This document shows, one piece after another, positions 49,688 through 57,841 of a stretch of 64,000 bases of DNA (position 1 is its first letter; every line of letters starts with the position of its first letter). The stretch is from Gryllotalpicola daejeonensis. GTDB lineage: Bacteria > Actinomycetota > Actinomycetes > Actinomycetales > Microbacteriaceae. Under the pieces are notes generated by a model. The model worked only from the letters and a program-made list of their open reading frames with translations, did not search any database and was not told the origin of the DNA. Location of the stretch: the NCBI RefSeq assembly GCF_039538145.1, contig NZ_BAABBV010000002.1:558001-622000 (forward strand), read 5' to 3'. The translations under genes were made by a program, and so were the position numbers.

Positions 49688-50004
49688 CGGTCTGCCTTCC
49701 CCGAGCGCTGCCCGCGGCGACCGCGCCGGCCGGCCGAACCCGACCGTTCGGCCGGCGCGACGGGCCCGCCCGTGGCGGCCGGCACGGGGAGCGTGCCGGC
49801 CGCCTGGGCGGCGGATCGATCGGCCCCGGAATCCCCCGCGTGCCGCGGGAGACGGCTGCGGGTGAGATAGGCCGAGCGGAGCAGGAGAAGGCCTGCGGCC
49901 ATCAGGGCCGCCACCGCGATGAAGTCCGCGGCGAACGGCACGCTGGTGCCTGTGGTTGCCAGCACGCCGCCTGTTGCGAGCGTGCCGCCGATCCGTGCAT
50001 ACAT
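49684..50004 (-). CDS. Mini protein with LAxTG-like anchor signal and disordered tail
   Basis: This 106-residue protein is essentially a sorting signal without a mature domain. A short N-terminus MYARIGGTLATGGVLATTGT is followed by a hydrophobic helix (FIAVAALMAAGLLLLRSAY), a basic stop, and a Pro/Ala/Gly/Arg-rich tail ending RRGRRGQRSG. LATTG resembles the LAxTG motif of class E sortase substrates, but is at the N-terminal side. The ATGA overlap with GT2 (49684-49687) places it in the operon between the surface protein and the synthase. It could be a scaffold for the synthase or a pilot peptide. Confidence 0.65.
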   Translation of the reverse strand: MYARIGGTLATGGVLATTGTSVPFAADFIAVAALMAAGLLLLRSAYLTRSRLPRHAGDSGADRSAAQAAGTLPVPAATGGPVAPAERSGSAGRRGRRGQRSGKADR

Positions 50005-50034
50005 GGCGTCGTCCCCCTTGACGCTGTCTGTCGG

Positions 50035-51318
50035 TTAGTTGCGTGCGGTCTGGACGAGCGCGTTGCGGCGGCGTGCGAGCACCGTCGCGCAGACGATCGC
50101 GAGACCCGCGGCCAGTGCGCCGCCGGCGATGCCGGCGCTGGCGGAGTTGACGACGGGCACGGCCACGAGGCCGCCGTTCGGGCCGACGGTCGCGTTGGCG
50201 AGGTTGACCTGGCCGAGCGATCCGTCGGGGCCGAGACCCACCTGCAGAGCGGTCTCGGTGAACGAGCCGTCGGTGTGGTGCGTCTGCACGTTGACCTTGA
50301 GCTGGGCGACTGCGGTGAGCGCGGTCGACAGCGGCGCGACGACGTTCGTGCTGAGCGCGCTGAGCAGCGGGTTGATCGCCGCCTTGGCCGTCGTGAGCGC
50401 GGTCGACAGCGGAAGCCCGACCAGGCCGAGGCCCGAGGCCGCCGTGCTCACCGAGGTCAAGGTGTCGTTGACCATCTCCTTGATCTTGTTCGCGACCGCC
50501 TGGGGCACGTACTGCACCAGGTCGGTGCCCGCGGGCAGATCGTTGATGCTCGAGACCCCCGCGACCGCGAGGATGTCGTCCATCGTGACCGTCACGGTGT
50601 CACCCGCGATCGGGTCGTCGACGTCGACGCCGAGGCCGTTCGCGACGCCGAGCAGCGTCTTGAGCGGTCCGTCGATCGCGGCGAGCGCGGGGCTCAGCAC
50701 GGTGCCGCCGACCTGGATGGTCTTCGCCTCAGCCGTGTACGAGCCGGTCTGCGTGCCGTCGACCGTCTGCTTGGCGGATGCCGCCAGCAGCCCCCACTGC
50801 ACGTCGATCGTCGCCGGGTCGGTCGCCGGGTTGCCGATCTTGACCTCGGCGTTCGAGCCGGGCGCCGGGCTGCCGATGTTGCTCGGCGTGACATCGGTGC
50901 CGATCCCGGCGAGGCTGCTCGCCTGCGTGACAGCGCCGGAGAACGCGACCGACGAGCCGTCGCCGTTGGCCTGTGCGAACTGGCCGACGCCGCCGAGCTG
51001 GATGATGCCCTGGTTCCCGAACAGGTTCACGCCCTGGATCGGCAGATCCAGCGAGCTGAGCGCGGTCGGGTCGAGCGGCGTGTTGCTCGTGACGGCATCG
51101 GTGCCGTCCGAGTTCACCGCCTTCGCGCCGCCGAGCGACGCGATGCTGTCCAGCGCATCGGTCGACAGCAGCGTCGTGTCGATGAGCCGGCCGTTGGCCT
51201 GTGAGACCACCGGCGCCGCGTTCGCGCCGGACGGAATGACCAGAGCGAGCGCGAGCCCGATTCCGGTCACTGTGCCGGCGATGCCGATGCGGCGGCCGGC
51301 AGGACTAGTGGTGTGCAT
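50035..51318 (-). CDS. Choice-of-anchor G-type secreted surface protein
   Basis: This 427-residue exported protein has a Sec signal (GIAGTVTGIGLALALVIPSG, cleavage near ANA-AP). A beta-rich repetitive body follows (GRLIDTTLLSTDALDS, GVGQFAQANGDGSSVAFSG, KTIQVGGTVLSPALAAIDGP, DTVTVTMDDILAVAGV). A C-terminal tripartite signal has a short polar lead PVVNSASAGIAGG, a membrane segment and RRR. There is no LPXTG. This is the plan of choice-of-anchor G proteins, whose C-terminal anchors vary between sorting systems. The exosortase in the same operon is the obvious processing enzyme. The ATG has GGGAGG upstream. It is divergent from the large LuxR regulator. Confidence 0.78.
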   Translation of the reverse strand: MHTTSPAGRRIGIAGTVTGIGLALALVIPSGANAAPVVSQANGRLIDTTLLSTDALDSIASLGGAKAVNSDGTDAVTSNTPLDPTALSSLDLPIQGVNLFGNQGIIQLGGVGQFAQANGDGSSVAFSGAVTQASSLAGIGTDVTPSNIGSPAPGSNAEVKIGNPATDPATIDVQWGLLAASAKQTVDGTQTGSYTAEAKTIQVGGTVLSPALAAIDGPLKTLLGVANGLGVDVDDPIAGDTVTVTMDDILAVAGVSSINDLPAGTDLVQYVPQAVANKIKEMVNDTLTSVSTAASGLGLVGLPLSTALTTAKAAINPLLSALSTNVVAPLSTALTAVAQLKVNVQTHHTDGSFTETALQVGLGPDGSLGQVNLANATVGPNGGLVAVPVVNSASAGIAGGALAAGLAIVCATVLARRRNALVQTARN

Positions 51319-51425
51319 TTCAACCTCCCCCAAGGGTGTGTTCCGGCGGCGACCTGTCATCGCCGTGTGGACCGGAATGGGTCGAACGTAAGAAGCGCTT
51401 CCCCCGGGGGTCTTCGGTAGTGACC

Positions 51426-51452
51426 ACTGAGCCGCTACTGAGCCGCTACTGA
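51426..51452. repeat. 11-bp direct repeat in the surface-protein/LuxR divergent region
   Basis: ACTGAGCCGCT occurs at 51426-51436 and 51437-51447, followed by a partial ACTGA. The 274-bp region 51319-51592 around it also has an AT-rich centre, and CCCC-TGTTGT-GGGG at about 51505-51518. Both promoters and the regulator's sites are expected here. Confidence 0.55.
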
Positions 51453-51592
51453 AAAGACGAAAGTCTAGGAACCCTCGACTTTAACGACAGTTGTCAGATA
51501 TCCCCCTGTTGTGGGGCAGACAGATTCGGTATCCCGGATTAGCAATGAGAGGTAACTGAAAACTCCGCACTGATATCGATCTGGGGGGAACG

Positions 51593-54100
51593 ATGGAGGA
51601 CGGGAAGCTGATCGGGCGCAGCCATGAGCTGCGGTTCGCCCGACAGGCACTCGAGAGCAGCAATGGACTGCTCATCACCGGCGTCGCAGGCGTAGGGAAG
51701 ACCCGCTTCCTTGCCGCATTGCGCGCCGCACTGAGCGACGGCGGCGCCTCAGTGCTACTGACCAACAGCGCGAACGCGGTCGCCGATCTGGCCGAGCTCG
51801 AGGCGAGGCATCCGATCATCATCGTCGACGACGCGCACCGCCTCGATCCGCGCCTGCTCGACCTGCTCTGCACCGACGCGCAGAAGGGCGCGATCACGCT
51901 GTGCCTCGCCGGCCTGCCGGTCAGCGAGGTCGAGCCTGCGCAGGCCGCGGCGATCGCACCGATCGTGCACGCCTGGCTCTCGGGCGCCGACGGCCAGCGC
52001 CTGCGTCTCGGGCCGCTGTCGGGGAAGTCGACGCAGAAGCTCGCGGCCGCCCTCGCGGCGCCGCAGGCGCTCGGGCCGTTCTGGGGCGAGAAGATCCGGC
52101 GCGCGAGCGGCGGCCTTCCCGCGCTGATCAAGATCTATGTGATGGATGCCGTGCGCAAGCACCGCCTCGGGCAGCTTCCAGACCTGCTCGACCTCGAAGC
52201 CCGCGAGCTGCCGCCGGCCGAGGCGATCGAGCTGCTGCGTCCTCGCGTCGCACACCGCGACCGCTCGCTGCTCGCGGCGCTGGCTGTTCTCGGGCAGCTC
52301 ACCGGCGTCTCTCTCGACCGGGCGCGCGAGGTGGTGCGCCGTGGAGACATCACCACCTTGGCGGACGCCGAGCTGCTCGAGCTTCGGGCAGAGGACGACA
52401 CCCTGCACGTGATCCCCGCGATCGCCGACGTCGCCGCCAGCCTGCTCACCGCAGAAGAGGAGCGCACCGCACTGGAGCGGGCCGCCGAGGCACTGATGTC
52501 GTTCGCACCCGACGGCCGGCGCTCCCCGATCGAGTGCGTGTTCCTCGTGCGTACCTGGCTGCGGCTCGACGCCTGCCACGTCGTCCAGGCCTACGAGCCG
52601 CGCCAGGTGCTCGAGGTGCTGCACTCTGCCGCTCGCGGCTTCACGCGCGCCGGCCGGGCACAGCAGGCTCTCGCGCTGCTCGCCCGCTGCCCGCACGCGG
52701 GCGGCCTCGGCGACGCGATGACGCGCATCGAGAAGGCGCGCGCCTACGCCGCACTGCACGATCACGAGGAGGCGCTCGCGCAATTGCGCGAGGCCGAGCC
52801 GCTGGTGCGCACCGAGCGCGAGGCGCGCATGCTGCTCAACCGCTACAACTGCGTGCTCGTCTGGCATCTCGGAGACCCCGCCGCGTTCGCCGAGGTCGCC
52901 GCACGCGCGCAGGACTGGCTCGGCGGCTCGCGTCAGTGGGCGCGCGAGCTCGCGCTTCCCGGATTCTTCGCCAGGTCGCGCCCACGCACCCACGGCTCGG
53001 CGACCGGCGCCCTTCCGACGTTCGTCGCGGCGCTTCCGAAGCATCGCGGGACGCGCGCGTCGGCGCTCGCCGCCGGGTTCCTCGCACGGGCGCTCGCCGG
53101 CGACGCGCAGGAAGCCGAAGAGCTGCTGCGCATGGCGCAGATCGAGGCCGCCGAATACGCCGGCTCGGGCACGCACGCTTCGGCGCTGACGGCGACGTTC
53201 TGCGTGCGCGCCTGCCTGCTGATGAACGCACTCATCCGCCGCAGTCCCGCGGATGAGATCGCCGACATGCTGCGCGACGTGGTCGACGCGGCCGTCGCCC
53301 TCGGCGGCCAGAGCACGCAGAACCTTGCCTTCGCCAAGTGGTTCGAGGCGCTTCACGCGCTCGCCCAGGGCGACGCCGCCGCGGCGCGGCAGTCGCTCGA
53401 GTGCCTCGACACGGACGTCATCCCCGAGCGCCTGCAGACCTGGATCGAGATCGAGTACGCGCGGGCCCTTGCCTGCACCGGCGACCTCGCCGAGGCCCAC
53501 GCACTCGTGCGGCGCGTGGCGCCGCGCGTGCGCTCCAGCGATGACCGGCGCGCATCGTTCTCGCTCGCCCGCGCCCGCGTGTGGCTCACGGTCGCCGAAG
53601 GGCAGCCCACCCGCGCCGCGCTGCTCGCGCGCACGATCGCGCTGCGACTCGAGGCGGCGAGCCCCCTGCTCGCCGAGCTGGTGCGCCGCGAGGCCGAGGG
53701 AGGCGAGCGAGCGGATGCCTCGGCCGAGCCGCCGCGCAGCGACGACGGCACCGCTGCACCCGCTGAACCTGCTGCACCCGCAGAGGCCGGCCGGCCCGGC
53801 GCGCCCGACGCGCCCAAGCGCTCCGCGGTGATCACGCCGATCGCGCCTGCACTCGAGGCGGCCGCGTCGAAGGTGCTGAGCGGCCGCGAGATCATGATCG
53901 CGAAGCTCGCGGCGGCGGGCCGCTCGAACGCGCAGATCGCGAGCGAGCTGTTCCTCTCGATCCGCACGGTCGAGTCGCACCTGCACCACGCGCGCGTGAA
54001 GCTCGGTGTGACCGGCCGCGACGGCCTCGCGGCTCTCTTCCGCGACACGGCCGGCGGCTCACCGGTCACCTCGACCCCGGCGCTCGGGGGCGCCGGCTAG
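51593..54100 (+). CDS. Large STAND ATPase LuxR-family regulator (MalT-like)
   Basis: This 835-residue regulator has an N-terminal P-loop (LLITGVAGVGKTRFLAALRA) and Walker B (HPIIIVDDAHRLD). A long helical-repeat sensor region covers about 300-690, followed by a Pro/Ala/Glu linker. The C-terminal LuxR helix-turn-helix reads VLSGREIMIAKLAAAGRSNA then QIASELFLSIRTVESHLHHA. Such proteins bind an inducer and ATP, oligomerise and activate transcription. It is divergent from the choice-of-anchor operon and is its probable activator. Its last 4 nt (CTAG) are shared with the convergent lipoprotein gene. Confidence 0.86.
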   Translation: MEDGKLIGRSHELRFARQALESSNGLLITGVAGVGKTRFLAALRAALSDGGASVLLTNSANAVADLAELEARHPIIIVDDAHRLDPRLLDLLCTDAQKGAITLCLAGLPVSEVEPAQAAAIAPIVHAWLSGADGQRLRLGPLSGKSTQKLAAALAAPQALGPFWGEKIRRASGGLPALIKIYVMDAVRKHRLGQLPDLLDLEARELPPAEAIELLRPRVAHRDRSLLAALAVLGQLTGVSLDRAREVVRRGDITTLADAELLELRAEDDTLHVIPAIADVAASLLTAEEERTALERAAEALMSFAPDGRRSPIECVFLVRTWLRLDACHVVQAYEPRQVLEVLHSAARGFTRAGRAQQALALLARCPHAGGLGDAMTRIEKARAYAALHDHEEALAQLREAEPLVRTEREARMLLNRYNCVLVWHLGDPAAFAEVAARAQDWLGGSRQWARELALPGFFARSRPRTHGSATGALPTFVAALPKHRGTRASALAAGFLARALAGDAQEAEELLRMAQIEAAEYAGSGTHASALTATFCVRACLLMNALIRRSPADEIADMLRDVVDAAVALGGQSTQNLAFAKWFEALHALAQGDAAAARQSLECLDTDVIPERLQTWIEIEYARALACTGDLAEAHALVRRVAPRVRSSDDRRASFSLARARVWLTVAEGQPTRAALLARTIALRLEAASPLLAELVRREAEGGERADASAEPPRSDDGTAAPAEPAAPAEAGRPGAPDAPKRSAVITPIAPALEAAASKVLSGREIMIAKLAAAGRSNAQIASELFLSIRTVESHLHHARVKLGVTGRDGLAALFRDTAGGSPVTSTPALGGAG

Positions 54101-55533
54101 CCGAAGGCCACGACGCCGGCCCGGGTGCCGAGGATCAGCGCGCCGCCCGCGAAGGAGGGCGTCGCGAAGTTCGGCACCGGGCCGGTCGCGATGGACTGGC
54201 GCCGTTGCCCCGACCTCGTGTCGAGCTCGACGAGTCCGCCCTCGGGATATGAGGTGGCCCACAGGGACGAGCCCACGACAATCGGCGCACTGTTCGCCCC
54301 GGCGAAGCGCGGGCCGAGCGTCCACGAGCCGGTCGAGATCACCTGGATGCCTCCCCCGCGGCACGGAATGAAGAGCCGTGCCGTGGCTGCGTCGAATGCC
54401 GGGCCGCCGTCGGGGTCGCTGCCGCACACGCCGCGTACCTCGGCCACGCGCGACAGGTCAGAGGCCCGCAGCGCGTACCCCACGTCGGTCTTCCCGACCG
54501 CGAAGACGATGCCGCCCGGCAGCAGCATGGGGTTCCCCGTGGCGAGGTCCTCGTCGCCGCCGGCATCCGGATCTTTGAATGCTCGCGCGACCTTCAAGTC
54601 GGGCGTGAGCTTCACGACGCTCTCGGTGTACTGCAGCCTGTCCCGCCCAGGCGGGAACGGGTTCGCATTGCCCGTGGTGACATAGACGCTGCCGTCTGCG
54701 CCGATGGCGGGCGCCCCGCCCGAGAGCCAGATCGCGCCGCCCTCGCCGTCGGGCGCCACCTTGAAGCTGACGAGGTCGCCCTTCGCCGTCTCCGACGCGC
54801 CCACGAGCCACCCGTGGTAGTAGCCGCAGTCGCCGATGTTGCCGCCGTAGCCGATGTAGACGCGCCCGTTTCCGAGCGCGAGGCCGGCGCGTTGCAGCAG
54901 GTGAACGGATTTCTCACCCGTGCGCAGCGGAGGGTCGACGTCCTCGCTCAGCATCACGTCCCCGGTGGCGACGGCGAGTCCGACGAGGTGGTGGTGCACC
55001 ACCCCACGATCGTCGACGACTTCGCCGACTGCGAAGACCTCGCCACGCTGCGGGTCGATCGCGAGCGATGAGGTGATTCCGAGCGGGTCGATGTTCCCGC
55101 AGCCGGCCTTCGCCTGCACGTCGCGGAGCGGGGTGCCGAGCGTGTACTGCCAGAGCTTCTTGCCGCTCGTGCGGTCGAGGGCGACGACCTCGTCGGACTC
55201 TGTGCCCGCGATGACCCTGGACCCGATCACGACGGGCTGTCCGAAGACTTGGGCGCCGAGGTCCGCCTTCCACAGCTGCCGCACGCTCGCCGGCGACGGC
55301 CCGGGCGCGGCGCCTGTGCGCGCCTGGTCGCCGTGATAGCTCGCCCAGAGCGGCGTGGCGGCGATCGGCGCGGTTGCAGTGACCGAAGGCGATGGCATGG
55401 GCGAAGCAGGGGCGGATGCCTGCCCCGGTGTCGGGGGCGGAGAGGAGGCGGCCACCTGGCCGCCCCCTCCTGTGCAGCCCGCGAGCAGCAGTGCGAGGAC
55501 ACCGGCCGACGCCAGAAGCGCCGGCCGAGGCAT
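54097..55533 (-). CDS. PQQ-like beta-propeller lipoprotein
   Basis: This protein of about 478 residues has a lipoprotein signal (ASAGVLALLLAGCTGG) and a Pro/Ser/Ala linker. Propeller blades of the PQQ/YncE kind follow, with recurring DxxxGxxxW phrases such as VVALDRTSGKKLWQYTLGTP, LAIDPQRGEVFAVGEVVDD and LVELDTRSGQRRQSIATG. No PQQ-binding tryptophan-docking set is obvious, so it is more likely a binding scaffold than a dehydrogenase. It stands alone on the outer face of the membrane and converges with the LuxR gene. Confidence 0.8.
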   Translation of the reverse strand: MPRPALLASAGVLALLLAGCTGGGGQVAASSPPPTPGQASAPASPMPSPSVTATAPIAATPLWASYHGDQARTGAAPGPSPASVRQLWKADLGAQVFGQPVVIGSRVIAGTESDEVVALDRTSGKKLWQYTLGTPLRDVQAKAGCGNIDPLGITSSLAIDPQRGEVFAVGEVVDDRGVVHHHLVGLAVATGDVMLSEDVDPPLRTGEKSVHLLQRAGLALGNGRVYIGYGGNIGDCGYYHGWLVGASETAKGDLVSFKVAPDGEGGAIWLSGGAPAIGADGSVYVTTGNANPFPPGRDRLQYTESVVKLTPDLKVARAFKDPDAGGDEDLATGNPMLLPGGIVFAVGKTDVGYALRASDLSRVAEVRGVCGSDPDGGPAFDAATARLFIPCRGGGIQVISTGSWTLGPRFAGANSAPIVVGSSLWATSYPEGGLVELDTRSGQRRQSIATGPVPNFATPSFAGGALILGTRAGVVAFG

Positions 55534-55581
55534 CCGTCGCCCGCGTGCGCGCATGCGTTCAGTCTGCGCCCGCGCGCCCGC

Positions 55582-56457
55582 CTACGGCAGGTAGTACATC
55601 GGGTTCGGCAGCTTGTACTGCTCGCCGTGCGCGGCGCCGGTCAAGTCGGAGTACTGGTCGCCGAAGTCGGCGACGATCGTGTAGCCCTGCGACTCGATGT
55701 GCGCGCGCGTGCCCGACTTGTACTCGATCGTCGTGCAGCTCGCGGCGGCGCAGCTCAGGTACGGCGGCGTCGTGGGCTGCTTCAGGAAGAGCTTCGAGTC
55801 GTCGATCGTGCCGTAGCCGGTGCTCGCCAGGTTCGCCTCGGTCGCGGCGCGCTGCGCCTCGGGGCGGCCGGTGATGAAGAACACCGTATAGCCGTGCGCC
55901 TTGGCGAACTTGTACAGGCCGACCATGCCGGGCACGGCCGGGAACGCGCCCGCGTTCACCCAATAGCCGTTGACCGTCGGGTTGTAGCCGAACGCGTTCG
56001 CGACCTCGTAGTCGTAGGTGTTCAGCAGCGTGTCGTCGACGTCGAAGACGACGGCCGGCTTGGTCCCCTTGGGGGCGCGCGCCTGCGGAGAGCTCAAGTA
56101 CTTCTCGGCGCCCGAGACGATCTTCGCCATCTGCTTGGCGTAATTCGAGGTGCTCGACGGGATCGTCGCCGTGACGTCGTCGCCGACGCCGGGGATGTCG
56201 TAGGTGGTCGTCGCCGCACCGTAGTACGCCTTGATCTGATCCTCGACGATGCCGATGTTCGGCTCTGCGTTGCCGTCGGTCGGCACGGCGGCGTTCATGG
56301 CGAGCGCGCCCGCCGCCTGGCGATCGACCGCCGTCTGCTTCGCTGCAGACGGCGGGCCGGGGTGGGCGCTGGCGGCGAAGGTGCCGCCGAGCACCAGCCC
56401 GCCGGCTGCCAATGCGGCGCCGATGAGGATGGGAAGGCGATTCGAAGTGCGAGTCAC
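55582..56457 (-). CDS. Secreted HAD-family acid phosphatase
   Basis: This 291-residue exported protein has a Sec signal (about 1-32) and class B/lipoprotein e(P4)-like HAD motifs. They are the nucleophile PAVVFDVDDTLLNTYDYE, motif II YTVFFITGRPEAQRA, and the late acidic DFGDQYSDL. It should remove phosphate from nucleotides or sugar phosphates outside the cell. GTG start. It is a second extracellular phosphatase besides the purple-acid-phosphatase-like protein at 30.8 kb. Confidence 0.86.
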   Translation of the reverse strand: MTRTSNRLPILIGAALAAGGLVLGGTFAASAHPGPPSAAKQTAVDRQAAGALAMNAAVPTDGNAEPNIGIVEDQIKAYYGAATTTYDIPGVGDDVTATIPSSTSNYAKQMAKIVSGAEKYLSSPQARAPKGTKPAVVFDVDDTLLNTYDYEVANAFGYNPTVNGYWVNAGAFPAVPGMVGLYKFAKAHGYTVFFITGRPEAQRAATEANLASTGYGTIDDSKLFLKQPTTPPYLSCAAASCTTIEYKSGTRAHIESQGYTIVADFGDQYSDLTGAAHGEQYKLPNPMYYLP

Positions 56458-56563
56458 GGTGGCCCCCGTTCAGGTGTATGGAAGGTGAACTGCTGGTGAA
56501 CATAGCAGTCCCACCGTTCCGGGGTGTTGCGGGCTCGCGTCGTCGGGGATCGACCCGACTGCG

Positions 56564-56833
56564 TCAGTGCTCGATGAGAAACGCGTCCTCGTGGAGCACG
56601 GGCGTCTCGGCGACCTCGACGGCGGCGACGCGCGCCGCGCGCGGCCCGCGCTCGAGCCACGCGATCATGCGCTCGACCGCGCCGGACTCGCCTTCGACCT
56701 CAGCCTCGACGCGCCCGTCGGGCAGGTTGCGCACCCAGCCGGCGACGCCGAGCTCGCGTGCGTGCTCGGCCGCGGCATAGCGGAACCCCACGCCCTGCAC
56801 GTCACCGCTGACGACTGCATGCACTCGTCTCAC
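56564..56833 (-). CDS. acyP: Acylphosphatase
   Basis: This 89-residue protein is the standard size for the family. It contains VSGDVQGVGFRYAAAEHARE, with the phosphate-cradle arginine, and GVAGWVRNLPDGRVEAEVEG with the catalytic asparagine. It hydrolyses acyl phosphates such as acetyl or carbamoyl phosphate in the cytosol. The start is a GTG. Confidence 0.9.
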   Translation of the reverse strand: MRRVHAVVSGDVQGVGFRYAAAEHARELGVAGWVRNLPDGRVEAEVEGESGAVERMIAWLERGPRAARVAAVEVAETPVLHEDAFLIEH

Positions 56834-56873
56834 GGCAGTCGCACCCGCCTCATCGCCGTGAAGGAATCGCGCC

Positions 56874-57041
56874 CTACGATCGGGAGAAGACGTTCATCGG
56901 TAGCGCGAACGCGAGCGCGATCGAGACGATGCCGCCGAAGAACACCGCGGCCTGCCAGCCCTGCAGCTCGGGGGCGACAGCGAAGAGCACGAAGCCGCCG
57001 ACGAAGAAGATTGCGGCGAGCACGAGCTTGATGACAGTCAT
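56874..57041 (-). CDS. Small two-helix membrane protein (55 residues)
   Basis: The ORF encodes 55 residues with two hydrophobic helices (VIKLVLAAIFFVGGFVLFAV and AAVFFGGIVSIALAFALP) joined by APELQGWQ. A strong AGGAGG site precedes the ATG. It lies between the acylphosphatase and the phosphotransferase gene, divergent from the latter. The function is unknown; it is probably a small inner-membrane protein. Confidence 0.7.
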   Translation of the reverse strand: MTVIKLVLAAIFFVGGFVLFAVAPELQGWQAAVFFGGIVSIALAFALPMNVFSRS

Positions 57042-57082
57042 GGGTCCTCCTGTGCTCCAGCCTACCGGGCAGACTGGGGCAC

Positions 57083-57841
57083 GTGGACGCGACCGCCGCC
57101 TATCTCGACGCCTGGCAGCTGACGCCGGATGCCCCGCCGGTCGTCACCCGCTCGAGCGAGGTCACCTTCGTCCGCACCGCCGACGGGACACCGGCCGTGC
57201 TGAAGCTCGCGCGCGTGCTCGAAGAGCAGCGCGGCAACGCCCTCATGGCGTGGTGGTCGGACGCGTCGCCGGCCGGCCCCGGCGTCACGGCGTCCGCTCG
57301 AGTGCTGCAGCACCTCGGACCGGCGGTGCTGCTCGAGCGCGCGGGCGGACCGCGGTCGCTGACCGAGCTCGCGGGGCGCGACGATGACGCCGCGACGCGG
57401 GTGCTCGCCGAGACGGCGCTGCGACTCCACACCGCGCCGGACGACAAGGTGCAGCTGGTGCCGCTTCGCCGCTGGTTCCGAGATCTGCTCCAGGGATCCG
57501 ATCACCGTCTCACCGCTGCCCGCGAAACGGCGCTGCGGCTGCTCGACGACCCGTGGGACGAGGTGGTGCTGCACGGCGACATCCATCACGGCAACGTGCT
57601 CGACTTCGGCGACGACGCTGGGCCGGTCTGGAAGGCGATCGACCCCAAGGCGCTCATCGGCGAGAGCGGCTTCGACTACGCGAATCTGCTGTGCAACCCA
57701 CACGGCTCGTTCGCGGCGAACCACGAGCCGGCTCGGCTCGCGCGGCGCGTCGAGGTGGTGGCATCCGTCACCGGGATGCCGGCTGAGCGCATCCGCGACT
57801 GGCACACGGCCTGGCACGCGCTGAGCGCGCTCTGGGGCTAG
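57083..57841 (+). CDS. Aminoglycoside/hydroxyurea phosphotransferase-family kinase (APH(6)-like)
   Basis: This 252-residue kinase has the APH catalytic loop WDEVVLHGDIHHGNVLDFGD and the metal-binding segment VWKAIDPKALIGESGFDYAN, followed by LLCNP. This is the pattern of streptomycin 6-phosphotransferases and related hydroxyurea kinases. It could modify an antibiotic or a natural metabolite. GTG start. It converges with a Bcr/CflA-type pump gene, sharing CTAG at the stops; kinase and pump together may form a resistance pair. Confidence 0.82.
   Translation: MDATAAYLDAWQLTPDAPPVVTRSSEVTFVRTADGTPAVLKLARVLEEQRGNALMAWWSDASPAGPGVTASARVLQHLGPAVLLERAGGPRSLTELAGRDDDAATRVLAETALRLHTAPDDKVQLVPLRRWFRDLLQGSDHRLTAARETALRLLDDPWDEVVLHGDIHHGNVLDFGDDAGPVWKAIDPKALIGESGFDYANLLCNPHGSFAANHEPARLARRVEVVASVTGMPAERIRDWHTAWHALSALWG

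Noticed and set aside
49684..50004. Classical LPXTG sortase substrate
   Set aside because: The motif is LATTG near the N-terminal end and there is no mature domain before it, so it is not a normal sortase substrate.
51755..53989. A 744-codon minus-strand frame inside the LuxR gene
   Set aside because: It is a shadow; the plus frame has Walker A, Walker B and a LuxR helix-turn-helix.
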